From an uncultured Bacteroidales bacterium (GTDB lineage Bacteria > Bacteroidota > Bacteroidia > Bacteroidales > UBA932): DNA of 60,603 bases. The DNA lies in NCBI GenBank assembly GCA_900318565.1, contig ONLD01000003.1, forward strand, positions 1 through 60,603, in the 5' to 3' direction. This document shows positions 53,657 through 60,603 of the stretch, piece by piece; the first letter of the stretch is position 1; the number at the start of each line of letters is the position of its first letter. The position numbers were made by a program, and so were the translations under genes. The notes beneath the pieces were generated by a model. The model did no database searches. It saw only the letters and a program-made list of their open reading frames with translations, and was not told where the DNA came from.

Positions 53657-53833
53657 ATGTTAGGAACAATTATCTACATCCTCGGTATCGTTGCCGCAGT
53701 TTGGTGCGTACTTGACATTTTCAAGCACGACAAGCTCGAACTCCTCTGGAAAATAGTCCTGACCGTGGCCGTGCTCGCGACCAGCTGGATCGGACTCCTG
53801 GTTTATTACTTTATCATCAGGCCGCGAATCTAA
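53657..53833 (+). CDS. Small membrane protein (58 aa), phospholipase-D-nuclease-N-like
   Basis: A 58-codon frame starting MLGTIIYILGIVAAVWCVLD with two hydrophobic segments (about 3-19 and 33-52) joined by IFKHDKLELLWKI, which resembles the small PLDc_N (PLD-nuclease N-terminal) membrane family, where W and K/D positions are conserved. It lies 12 bases after parC on the same strand and has a hairpin downstream. Function unknown. Confidence 0.75.
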   Translation: MLGTIIYILGIVAAVWCVLDIFKHDKLELLWKIVLTVAVLATSWIGLLVYYFIIRPRI

Positions 53834-53856
53834 GCCCAAGGGCTTTCCACTCTTGA

Positions 53857-53890
53857 GCCGCAGGTTTCCGCAAGAGAATCTGCGGTTTTG
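53857..53890 (+). terminator. Probable terminator after parC and the small membrane protein
   Basis: Stem GCCGCAG/CTGCGGT with a 16-base loop followed by TTTTG; it lies 24 bases after the small gene's stop and just ahead of the ABC promoter. Confidence 0.5.
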
Positions 53891-53908
53891 AATTTTGATA
53901 AAATTATA

Positions 53909-53938
53909 TTGCAAAACAATAAAAATATATTATATTTG
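53909..53938 (+). promoter_or_regulatory. Promoter of the ABC/TolC export operon
   Basis: TTG (53,909-53,911), 19-base A/T-rich spacer, TATATTTG (53,931-53,938): a textbook Bacteroidota promoter. The first start codon is at 53,982. Confidence 0.8.
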
Positions 53939-53981
53939 CGAAAAATTAGAGTGGAATCATTATTGTAGTAAAAGAGCCGTT

Positions 53982-54704
53982 ATGCTGATAGAACTCCGAG
54001 ACGTAAACAAGACCTACTACGGCGCGCAGCCCCTGCACGTGCTGAAAGGCATAGACCTCTCCATCGACCGGGGAGAGTTCGTGTCCATAATGGGGGCATC
54101 CGGCTCCGGCAAATCGACCCTGCTCAACATCCTCGGCATCCTCGACAACTACGACACCGGCGAATACTACATCGACGGGCGCCTCATCAAGGGCCTGAGC
54201 GAGAAGCAGGCAGCCGACTACCGCAACCGCCTTATCGGATTCATCTTCCAGTCTTTCAACTTGATAGGTTTCAAGACAGCGGTCGAGAACGTGGAACTTC
54301 CGCTCTTCTACCAGGGCGTAGGCCGCCACAAGCGCCACGAGATGGCTATGCACTACCTCGAAAAGCTCGGCCTTGCCAACTGGGCCGGCCATTACCCCAA
54401 CGAAATGTCCGGAGGTCAGAAGCAGAGGGTCGCCATCGCCCGCGCCCTCATCACCTCCCCTAAAATCATCCTCGCCGACGAGCCCACCGGAGCCCTCGAT
54501 TCCAGGACCTCCGAGGAAGTGATGACCCTGCTGGGGCAGCTCAACCGCGAGGAAGGGGTCACGATAATCGTAGTCACGCACGAAAGCGGCGTCGCCAACT
54601 GCACCGACAAAATCATCCATATCAAGGACGGCATCATAGGCCGGATTGAAGACAACCGGGAGCACCGCTCCTCTATGTTCGGCACCGAAACCATAATGAA
54701 ATGA
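53982..54704 (+). CDS. ABC transporter ATPase, MacB/LolD type
   Basis: A 240-residue ATPase. The start MLIELRDVNKTYYGAQPLHV was chosen because it matches the family; the frame upstream includes the promoter. Walker A GASGSGKST (about residue 42), Q-loop FQSFNL, signature MSGGQKQRVAIARAL (about 140), Walker B ILADEPTGALD and the H-loop VVTHE. It pairs with the two permeases that follow. 4-base overlap with the first permease. Confidence 0.94.
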   Translation: MLIELRDVNKTYYGAQPLHVLKGIDLSIDRGEFVSIMGASGSGKSTLLNILGILDNYDTGEYYIDGRLIKGLSEKQAADYRNRLIGFIFQSFNLIGFKTAVENVELPLFYQGVGRHKRHEMAMHYLEKLGLANWAGHYPNEMSGGQKQRVAIARALITSPKIILADEPTGALDSRTSEEVMTLLGQLNREEGVTIIVVTHESGVANCTDKIIHIKDGIIGRIEDNREHRSSMFGTETIMK

Positions 54705-55966
54705 GAGACGTCTTCACGGAAATATGGGAGAGCGTACGGCGCAACAAACTGCGCACCACCCTGACCGGCTTCGCGGTGTCGTGGGGCATTTTTATGCTCA
54801 TCGTGCTGCTCGGAGCCGGCAACGGGCTGATGAACTCGTTTATGATGGGCGGCAGCGGCTTCTCCACCAACTCCGTGTCCGTGGGCGGAGGCTGGACATC
54901 CAAACCCTACGACGGCTACCGCCAGGGCCGCAGGATCAAGCTTGACGACGGCGACATAGCCGCCACGGCTTCCGAGGCATTCGCGGACCACGTGGAGGCA
55001 GTGACCGCCACGGTCGGCACCTCCGCGACCGTGAGTCTCGGCAAGAAATCCTTCTCCGGCTACATTGACGGCCAGTATCCTGCAATCAAGGAGATGTCGA
55101 AGATAGAAATCCGGACCGGGCGCTTCCTCAACGACAAAGACATAGCAGAGAAGCGGAAAGTCGTCGTCCTGCCGGAAAACACGGCCGAGAACCTGCTGGA
55201 AAACGGCCAAAGCGCAGCCTCGCTCATAGGACGAAATGTCAAAATCGGCAGCCTGGCATTCACCGTGGTCGGCATCAGCAAATCGGACCGAATGCGCAAC
55301 GACAATCTCCTCTACGCGCCCTTCACCACGGTCAAGACCGTCTATGGCAAAGGGCAGGAAATCGGCGGTATCACATTCTCCACCAAGAACTTGCGCACCG
55401 AAGCCGACAACGAAGACTTCGAGCGCCGCTACAAGGCCGTCATCAACCAGCGGCACCACGCCGCCCCCGATGACGAAAGGGCCATCTGGGTATGGAACAG
55501 GGCCCATCAGGACGTGCAGATGCAGAAAGGGCGCGGAATCCTCAGCACGGCGCTGTGGATAATAGGCCTGTTCACCCTCCTGGGCGGCATCGTGGGTGTG
55601 AGCAACATTATGCTCATCACCGTCAAGGAGCGCACGCACGAGTTCGGCATACGCAAAGCCATAGGAGCCAGCCCCTGGAGCATCACCAAGCTGATTATCG
55701 CCGAGAGCGTGTCCATCACGGCCTTCTTCGGCTACCTCGGGATGTTCCTCGGGATGCTCGCCTGCACCATCCTGGACAAGACGCTCGGACAGGCCACGAT
55801 GGCCGTCGGAGACGAACAGATAGCTATGCTGGTCAACCCCACAGTCGGGCTTGACACAGCCCTCGAAGCGACCCTCGTGCTGATAGTAGCCGGCACCATC
55901 GCGGGGCTCTTCCCCGCCCGCAGGGCCGCACAAGTCAGACCCATTGAAGCCCTGCGTTCGGAATGA
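54701..55966 (+). CDS. MacB-type ABC permease 1
   Basis: A 421-residue permease with an N-terminal membrane segment (about 18-42), a MacB-type periplasmic domain (about 45-275) and a C-terminal FtsX domain with three membrane segments; GVSNIMLITVKERTHEFGIR marks it. The last motif, FPARRAAQVRPIEALRSE, is typical for the C-terminus. It overlaps the ATPase and the second permease by 4 bases each. Together they probably form a heterodimeric transporter of the mechanotransmission type. Confidence 0.92.
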   Translation: MRDVFTEIWESVRRNKLRTTLTGFAVSWGIFMLIVLLGAGNGLMNSFMMGGSGFSTNSVSVGGGWTSKPYDGYRQGRRIKLDDGDIAATASEAFADHVEAVTATVGTSATVSLGKKSFSGYIDGQYPAIKEMSKIEIRTGRFLNDKDIAEKRKVVVLPENTAENLLENGQSAASLIGRNVKIGSLAFTVVGISKSDRMRNDNLLYAPFTTVKTVYGKGQEIGGITFSTKNLRTEADNEDFERRYKAVINQRHHAAPDDERAIWVWNRAHQDVQMQKGRGILSTALWIIGLFTLLGGIVGVSNIMLITVKERTHEFGIRKAIGASPWSITKLIIAESVSITAFFGYLGMFLGMLACTILDKTLGQATMAVGDEQIAMLVNPTVGLDTALEATLVLIVAGTIAGLFPARRAAQVRPIEALRSE

Positions 55967-57210
55967 GATTCGACATTGATTCATACCGCGAAATCGCCGA
56001 TTCCCTCGTGCGCAACAAGAGCAGGAGCCTGCTGACGGGCTTCGGCGTGTTCTGGGGCATCTTTATGCTACTCTTCCTTATGGGCGGAGGCGACGGGCTC
56101 AAGCAGCTGATTTCCTCCAACTTCGAAGGCTTCGCGACCAACACCGCCATAATGGTCAGCACCACCACCACAAAGCCCTACAAGGGGCTCAAGAAAGGCA
56201 GATACTGGCAGTTCACCTACACCGACGTGGCCCGCATCAAGGCGATGATGCCGGAACTCGAGACCGTGACGCCCATCGTGTCCAACTGGGGACAGGAGGC
56301 CGTCAACGGCACCAACACCGTCAGCGCCAACATCAAGGGCGTATATGCCGACTACTGCCGCATCGAGGAGCCGCGCCTCAAGTACGGCCGCTACCTCAAC
56401 GAGTCCGACATTGCCCAGGAGCGCAAGGTCTGCGTCATCGGCAAGCGCATCTACACCAGCCTCTTCCCCGCCGGAGGCGACCCCTGCGGCACCTTCATAA
56501 AGGTCGGCCCAGTGTACTACCAGGTCGTCGGGGTGGACGTCAGTTCGGGCAACATCAGCATCAACGGCAGCGCCGACGAGACAGTGTCCGTGCCGCTCCC
56601 CGTTGCCCAGAAAGTGTACCACCGGGGCGCCGTCGTGGACCTGCTGTGCGTGACCGGCCGCAGCGGAGTGAGAATCTCCGACGTGGAGCAGAAGATGCGC
56701 CAGATAGTCTCCCGCGAGCACACGCTCGACCCCACCGACAAGCAGGCCATAATGGTGATCAACACCGAGCAGATGTTCGCGTTGATAGACAATCTGTTCA
56801 CGGGGGTCAACTTCCTCATCTGGCTGGTGGGGCTCGGCACCATACTCGCCGGCATCATCGGGGTCAGCAACATTATGATGGTCACGGTGCGTGAGCGCAC
56901 CACCGAAATAGGCATCAGGCGCGCTATCGGTGCCACGCCGCGCGACATCCTGAGCCAGATTATCCTGGAGAGCATCTCGCTGACGACGGTAGCAGGCTCC
57001 TTCGGAATCATATTCGCCGTGCAGCTGCTGAGGCTCACGGAAAAGATAGTGAACTCCCGTCCCGATGCCGCACCGGTGGAGTTCCAGATAGGCTTCTGGA
57101 CCGCAATCGGCGCCGTGCTGATGCTGTCCGCCCTAGGAGTCGTGGCCGGACTCGCCCCAGCATCCCGGGCGATGTCCATCAAACCGGTGGATGCAATGAG
57201 AGACGAATAA
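55963..57210 (+). CDS. MacB-type ABC permease 2
   Basis: A 415-residue paralogue of permease 1, with start MRFDIDSYREIADSLVRNKS, periplasmic domain (about 45-270) and FtsX domain with GVSNIMMVTVRERTTEIGIR (three membrane segments). Ends PASRAMSIKPVDAMRDE. Translationally coupled to permease 1; 15 bases before the adaptor gene. Confidence 0.92.
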   Translation: MRFDIDSYREIADSLVRNKSRSLLTGFGVFWGIFMLLFLMGGGDGLKQLISSNFEGFATNTAIMVSTTTTKPYKGLKKGRYWQFTYTDVARIKAMMPELETVTPIVSNWGQEAVNGTNTVSANIKGVYADYCRIEEPRLKYGRYLNESDIAQERKVCVIGKRIYTSLFPAGGDPCGTFIKVGPVYYQVVGVDVSSGNISINGSADETVSVPLPVAQKVYHRGAVVDLLCVTGRSGVRISDVEQKMRQIVSREHTLDPTDKQAIMVINTEQMFALIDNLFTGVNFLIWLVGLGTILAGIIGVSNIMMVTVRERTTEIGIRRAIGATPRDILSQIILESISLTTVAGSFGIIFAVQLLRLTEKIVNSRPDAAPVEFQIGFWTAIGAVLMLSALGVVAGLAPASRAMSIKPVDAMRDE

Positions 57211-57225
57211 TAAACATTCCAGATA

Positions 57226-58332
57226 ATGAAACGCATAGGCAAGTACATCATTTTCGCACTGATAGGAGTGCTCTTCATCGGGACCTTCGTGTTCCTCTTC
57301 AAGAACTCCCGTCCCGAGCAGGTACTCTACCAGGAGCACGAGGCCACCGTGGGCAGCATCCTCCGCACCACAGTCATCACAGGCAAGATAGAGCCCCGCA
57401 ACGAGGTCAACATCAAGCCCCAGATCAACGGCATCATCTCCGAGCTGCGCAAGGAAGCCGGCCAGATGGTCAAGGAAGGCGAGGTCATAGCCAAGCTCCG
57501 CGTCATCCCCGATATGAATTCGCTGAGCTCCGCCCAGTCAAGGGTGCGGCTCGCTGAAATCAATCTCAAGCAGGCCAAGACCAACTACGACCGCGAAAAG
57601 GCCCTCTGGGACAAGCATCTTGTCAGCGACGAAGAGTTCGAGCAGGTCAGCCAGGCCTACAACCAGGCGAAAGAAGAAAAGAATGCCGCCCAAGAGTCGC
57701 TCGAGGTCATACGCGACGGCGTGTCCTCGTCCAACGCCACCGGCAGCTCCACCCTCGTGCGTTCTACCATCACCGGCCTGATTCTCGACATCCCGGTGAA
57801 GGTGGGCAATTCCGTCATCCAGGCCAACACGATGAATGACGGCACCACCGTAGCCACCGTGGCGGATATGGGCGACCTCATCTTCGACGGCAACATCGAC
57901 GAGACCGAGGTCGGCTCCCTCGTGGAAGGGATGCCTATGCACATCACCGTCGGAGCCCTGCCCGGCTACAGCTCCGAGGCCGCCCTGGAGTACATTTCCC
58001 CGAAGGCCGTCGAGAACAACGGCGCCAACCAGTTCGAAATCAAGGCTGCGGTGCAGGTAACGGCCGGCCACAAGATACGTTCCGGCTACAGCGCCAACGC
58101 GGAAGTCGTGCTGGAGAAAGCAGACAGCGTGCTGACGATTCCCGAAAGCGCGCTGGAGTTCAGCTCCGACAGCACATTCGTGTACCGTAAGACGGCAGAC
58201 GGAGAGTTCGAGCGCACTTTGGTGGAGACCGGCCTCAGCGACGGCCTCAGCATAGAGGTGCGCTCAGGCCTGAAGCAAGGCGACATCGTACGCGGCACCC
58301 GCATCATCAACCAGGAAGGAGGAAAGAGATGA
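57226..58332 (+). CDS. MacA-like periplasmic adaptor (HlyD/RND-MFP family)
   Basis: A 368-residue protein with an N-terminal membrane anchor (MKRIGKYIIFALIGVLFIGT), a barrel-sandwich domain split by a coiled coil (TGKIEPRNEVNIKPQINGII; helical hairpin AEINLKQAKTNYDREKALWD), and C-terminal beta-barrel domains with GYSANAEVVLEKADSVLTIP. It links the permeases to the TolC channel. 4-base overlap with the next gene. Confidence 0.92.
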   Translation: MKRIGKYIIFALIGVLFIGTFVFLFKNSRPEQVLYQEHEATVGSILRTTVITGKIEPRNEVNIKPQINGIISELRKEAGQMVKEGEVIAKLRVIPDMNSLSSAQSRVRLAEINLKQAKTNYDREKALWDKHLVSDEEFEQVSQAYNQAKEEKNAAQESLEVIRDGVSSSNATGSSTLVRSTITGLILDIPVKVGNSVIQANTMNDGTTVATVADMGDLIFDGNIDETEVGSLVEGMPMHITVGALPGYSSEAALEYISPKAVENNGANQFEIKAAVQVTAGHKIRSGYSANAEVVLEKADSVLTIPESALEFSSDSTFVYRKTADGEFERTLVETGLSDGLSIEVRSGLKQGDIVRGTRIINQEGGKR

Positions 58333-59651
58333 AACGCATAGCCCTCTCACTCGCCGCACTGGTTCTGTCCTGCGCCGCAGCACTGGGACAGCAGGCCCCC
58401 TGGAGCCTGTCCGACTGCATTTCCTACGCCCTGGACCACAACCTGACCCTGAAGCAGAGCGGCCTCACCGTGCAGCAGCGCGAGGTGGAGCTGAGCACAG
58501 CCAGAGGCAGGCGTTTGCCGAGCTTGAGTGCCGGCGCCTCCGAGAATCTCTCTTTCGGCCGCGGTCTCACGGCCGACAACACATACTCCAACTCCAACAC
58601 CACCTCCACGTCCTTCAGTCTAGGCACCGACGTGCCTCTGTTCCAGGGCTTTGACATCAACAACGGCATCAAGCTCGGGCGGCTCAACCTGGAAGCGGCG
58701 ACGGCCGACCTGGAGAAGGCCCGGGACGACATCCGCGTGGCCGTGGCCCAGGCCTATGTGCAGATACTCTACGACCAGGAGTTGCTGAAAGTCGCTGCCG
58801 CACAGGTGGAGCACGACGCCGCACTGCTGGAGCAGGTACGGGAGCGGCTCGCGGCCGGCAAGGTCAGCGAGGCCGAAGTCTCCGCACAGCAGGCGACCCT
58901 CGCCCAGAGCCGCCAGAGCGAAATTCAGGCCCGTGGAAACTTGCAAATCGCCCTGCTCGAGCTCACCCAGCTGCTGGAACTCCCCTCGCCCGAGGGCTTC
59001 AGCATCGTCACGCCTGAGGTCGGAGACCCGTCGCAGGTGCTCCTGATGAGCCCGGAGGCCATTTTTGCCGAGGCCGTGCAGATTAAGCCTGCCGTAGAAT
59101 CAGCCAGGATAGGGGTGGATTATGCCAAGGTAGGCATCGACAGGGCCAAAGGAGCCTTCCTTCCTTCGCTCTCACTCTCGGGAGGACTCGGCACCAACTA
59201 CTACACCAATTCCAAGATGTCCTCCGACTCTTTCGGTGAGCAGATGCGAAACAATTTCAGCCAATACGTGGGGCTCAACCTCAGTATTCCCATCTTCCAG
59301 CGATTCTCCGCCCGAGGTCAGCTGCGCAGCGCGCAAATCAATTACGAAGACAGGCAGATCCAGCTGGAGAGCGTGAAGAAGTCGCTCTACAAAGAAATCC
59401 AGCAGGCCTACTACAACGCCGTCGGCGCCCAGGCCCGATACTCCGGGAGCAAGGAGGGAGAAGAAAGTGCACGGGTGCACTACGAACTGACTGAGGAGAA
59501 ATTCCGGCTCGGTAAAGCCGGCATCGCCGACTACAACGACGCCCGAAATGCCTGGCTCAAAGCCGCCTCGGAGCACATCCAGGCCCGCTACCAGTGTCTC
59601 TACCAGGCCAAGCTTCTGGACTTCTACCGCGGAGAAGAGCTCAAATTCTGA
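58329..59651 (+). CDS. TolC-family outer-membrane channel
   Basis: A 440-residue protein with signal peptide (MKRIALSLAALVLSCAAALG) and the two repeated helical-hairpin halves of the OEP family (WSLSDCISYALDHNLTLKQS; later KPAVESARIGVDYAKVGIDR). Outer-membrane duct of the export complex. Last gene of the operon; the substrate of the exporter (peptide, antibiotic, lipoprotein) cannot be told. Confidence 0.93.
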   Translation: MKRIALSLAALVLSCAAALGQQAPWSLSDCISYALDHNLTLKQSGLTVQQREVELSTARGRRLPSLSAGASENLSFGRGLTADNTYSNSNTTSTSFSLGTDVPLFQGFDINNGIKLGRLNLEAATADLEKARDDIRVAVAQAYVQILYDQELLKVAAAQVEHDAALLEQVRERLAAGKVSEAEVSAQQATLAQSRQSEIQARGNLQIALLELTQLLELPSPEGFSIVTPEVGDPSQVLLMSPEAIFAEAVQIKPAVESARIGVDYAKVGIDRAKGAFLPSLSLSGGLGTNYYTNSKMSSDSFGEQMRNNFSQYVGLNLSIPIFQRFSARGQLRSAQINYEDRQIQLESVKKSLYKEIQQAYYNAVGAQARYSGSKEGEESARVHYELTEEKFRLGKAGIADYNDARNAWLKAASEHIQARYQCLYQAKLLDFYRGEELKF

Positions 59652-59683
59652 GAGGCGGCGCGAAGAGGCGCTGGAGCCAAAAG

Positions 59684-60484
59684 CTAGAAGACGAAGGCGT
59701 TCTTGAAAACGAGATAGAATTTGTTTTCAAGGTACTTTACCTGCAAGCCGGAAAGCATTGAGTTCGGGCCCGCAGTGGACGTCCTTATTCTCATTCCCAA
59801 TTCCGCGCTGCCGTAAAAGCCCCATTTCACGACTTCCGCGCCTGCGGAGACTCCGACATAGGGCGTAAGCATACTGTCAAGGAAAGAGTACTTCACGTCG
59901 GCGAACACGGGGAGCCTGAGGAATGTAGGCTCAAACGGCGCGGAAAGGTTCAAGCCCCCGCCAAAAGCCCAATGATAATCCCGGTTGTATTCTACAGTAA
60001 GGCCCACATCCACGACGGGGCCATCGCCCTGAACAAACCCTGCGCCAAAATCGTAGAATGCCGTATAAGACATCTTACCCTTCAGGGCGTCAGCGTATCT
60101 TGCCGTCCTCCAATTGTAAGGATAGCGCCTGGCCGCAGTACCGGCGACGTACAGAGGAAGCCCGAGGGAGATGACCGCACCTCCGAGCGGAATCCCAAGT
60201 GCTGCGTATTCAGCCATAATAAAAGTTACTAAAAGCCCGTCCAGCAGCGAAACCGCTTCGTTTTGTAAGGCATATATAAGCGGGACGATGGCAATAGACG
60301 CAGGAATCACGGCGCTGCCGACCAAAATGTCTCCCAGCCCCAATGCAGAGGCGACTTTCCCCTGACCGGGATTCCGGTAAAGCGTATCCTGGGCCGCCCC
60401 GGCCTCAGGCAAGGGCTCCTGCGCATTGACACTCAGGCAAGGCAGCAAGAGCAGCATCAATAATATGACAAATGTCCGTTTCAT
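59684..60484 (-). CDS. Predicted outer-membrane beta-barrel protein
   Basis: A 266-residue protein with signal peptide (MKRTFVILLMLLLLPCLSVN), a hydrophobic helical part (about 45-115; ASIAIVPLIYALQNEAVSLL) and a C-terminal half of alternating strands (TVEYNRDYHWAFGGGLNLSA, TPYVGVSAGAEVVKW) ending in aromatic Phe (NAFVF), as in outer-membrane barrels. No family recognised. It faces the TolC gene, with no terminator visible between them. Confidence 0.65.
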   Translation of the reverse strand: MKRTFVILLMLLLLPCLSVNAQEPLPEAGAAQDTLYRNPGQGKVASALGLGDILVGSAVIPASIAIVPLIYALQNEAVSLLDGLLVTFIMAEYAALGIPLGGAVISLGLPLYVAGTAARRYPYNWRTARYADALKGKMSYTAFYDFGAGFVQGDGPVVDVGLTVEYNRDYHWAFGGGLNLSAPFEPTFLRLPVFADVKYSFLDSMLTPYVGVSAGAEVVKWGFYGSAELGMRIRTSTAGPNSMLSGLQVKYLENKFYLVFKNAFVF

Positions 60485-60525
60485 ACACTATAAACCCGCT
60501 ACAGTGTAAACATCCGAACAAGTAC

Positions 60526-60583
60526 GACTGTCAGTTTGCCTTAGTGGGATGTAACTTTGCCCCACTGATACAAACTGACAGTC
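60526..60583 (+). promoter_or_regulatory. Operator-like inverted repeat around a -7 box
   Basis: 13-bp perfect inverted repeat, GACTGTCAGTTTG (60,526-60,538) and CAAACTGACAGTC (60,571-60,583). Nested inside are AGTGGG/CCCACT (60,543-60,548 and 60,561-60,566) and a -7 box TAACTTTG (60,552-60,559). The next start codon is at 60,586. Regulator binding or a hairpin in the leader are both possible. Confidence 0.6.
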
Positions 60584-60585
60584 AT

Positions 60586-60603
60586 ATGATAACGCGAGAA
60601 CAA
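60586..60603 (+). CDS. 5' end of an unidentified gene (partial)
   Basis: ATG at 60,586 opens MITREQ and runs off the window. It lies right after the inverted repeat and promoter box. Too short to identify. Confidence 0.35.

Overview
The window looks like chromosomal DNA of a GC-rich gut-type member of the Bacteroidales. Reasons: promoters of the Bacteroidota form (TTG or TTTG, a spacer of about 20 bases, then TAnnTTTG), no obvious Shine-Dalgarno sites, many lipoproteins with fimbrillin-like, Big_2 and FISUMP-type modules, DUF1573, a MoxR/Bat operon, pyruvate phosphate dikinase and an OmpA protein. Genus cannot be fixed from the sequence alone. Standard code applies: TAG, TGA and TAA all end ordinary genes.

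Layout. 1-1.6 kb: a membrane TPR/LuxR-type regulator. 1.7-6.4 kb: a small ORF coupled to a 1,296-residue surface lipoprotein, then a small secreted protein. 6.5-9.0 kb (minus): tRNA-Arg(CCU), rpmF, DUF177/YceD and typA. 9.1-10.4 kb: an OmpA gene split by an in-frame TAG. 10.6-19.1 kb (minus): a second small-ORF/lipoprotein pair, a DUF1573 protein, a lipoprotein, and a 1,110-residue collagen-like surface protein with a good promoter. 19.1-23.6 kb (minus): MFS transporter, small secreted protein, ppdK. 23.7-34.4 kb (minus): a tight unit S9 peptidase-folC-alpha-2-macroglobulin-PurL/AIRS-like protein-PhoH/PIN. 34.5-36.8 kb: histidine phosphatase and truA converge on a small palindromic repeat cluster. 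36.9-45.1 kb (plus): moxR, DUF58 protein, membrane protein, batA, batB, batC and a fused batD-batE, nearly all overlapping by 1-4 bases. 45.1-46.7 kb: no credible gene, but a striking repeat region. 46.7-48.6 kb: exbB-exbD-tonB. 48.6-53.8 kb: rluB-like gene, era, parC, small membrane protein. 53.9-59.7 kb: a MacAB/TolC-like export operon. 59.7-60.6 kb: a predicted outer-membrane protein and the start of a divergent gene behind a perfect inverted repeat.

How the genes work together. The Bat operon and the ExbB/ExbD/TonB genes are both envelope systems. The ABC ATPase, two permeases, periplasmic adaptor and TolC-like channel form one complete trans-envelope exporter. The rluB/era/parC block is housekeeping.

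The most unusual element is 45,476-46,552: 21 head-to-tail units with a 52-bp pitch (one is 53). Each has a 28-bp core of two invariant 10-bp half-sites, partly inverted, around a variable 8-bp centre, plus a 24-bp linker (25 in one unit). Just upstream lie two unrelated repeat families with the same 51-52-bp pitch. Other points for a second look are the in-frame TAG in ompA, the BatD-BatE fusion, the 18-bp palindrome over the truA stop codon, and the small ORFs in front of both FISUMP-type lipoproteins.
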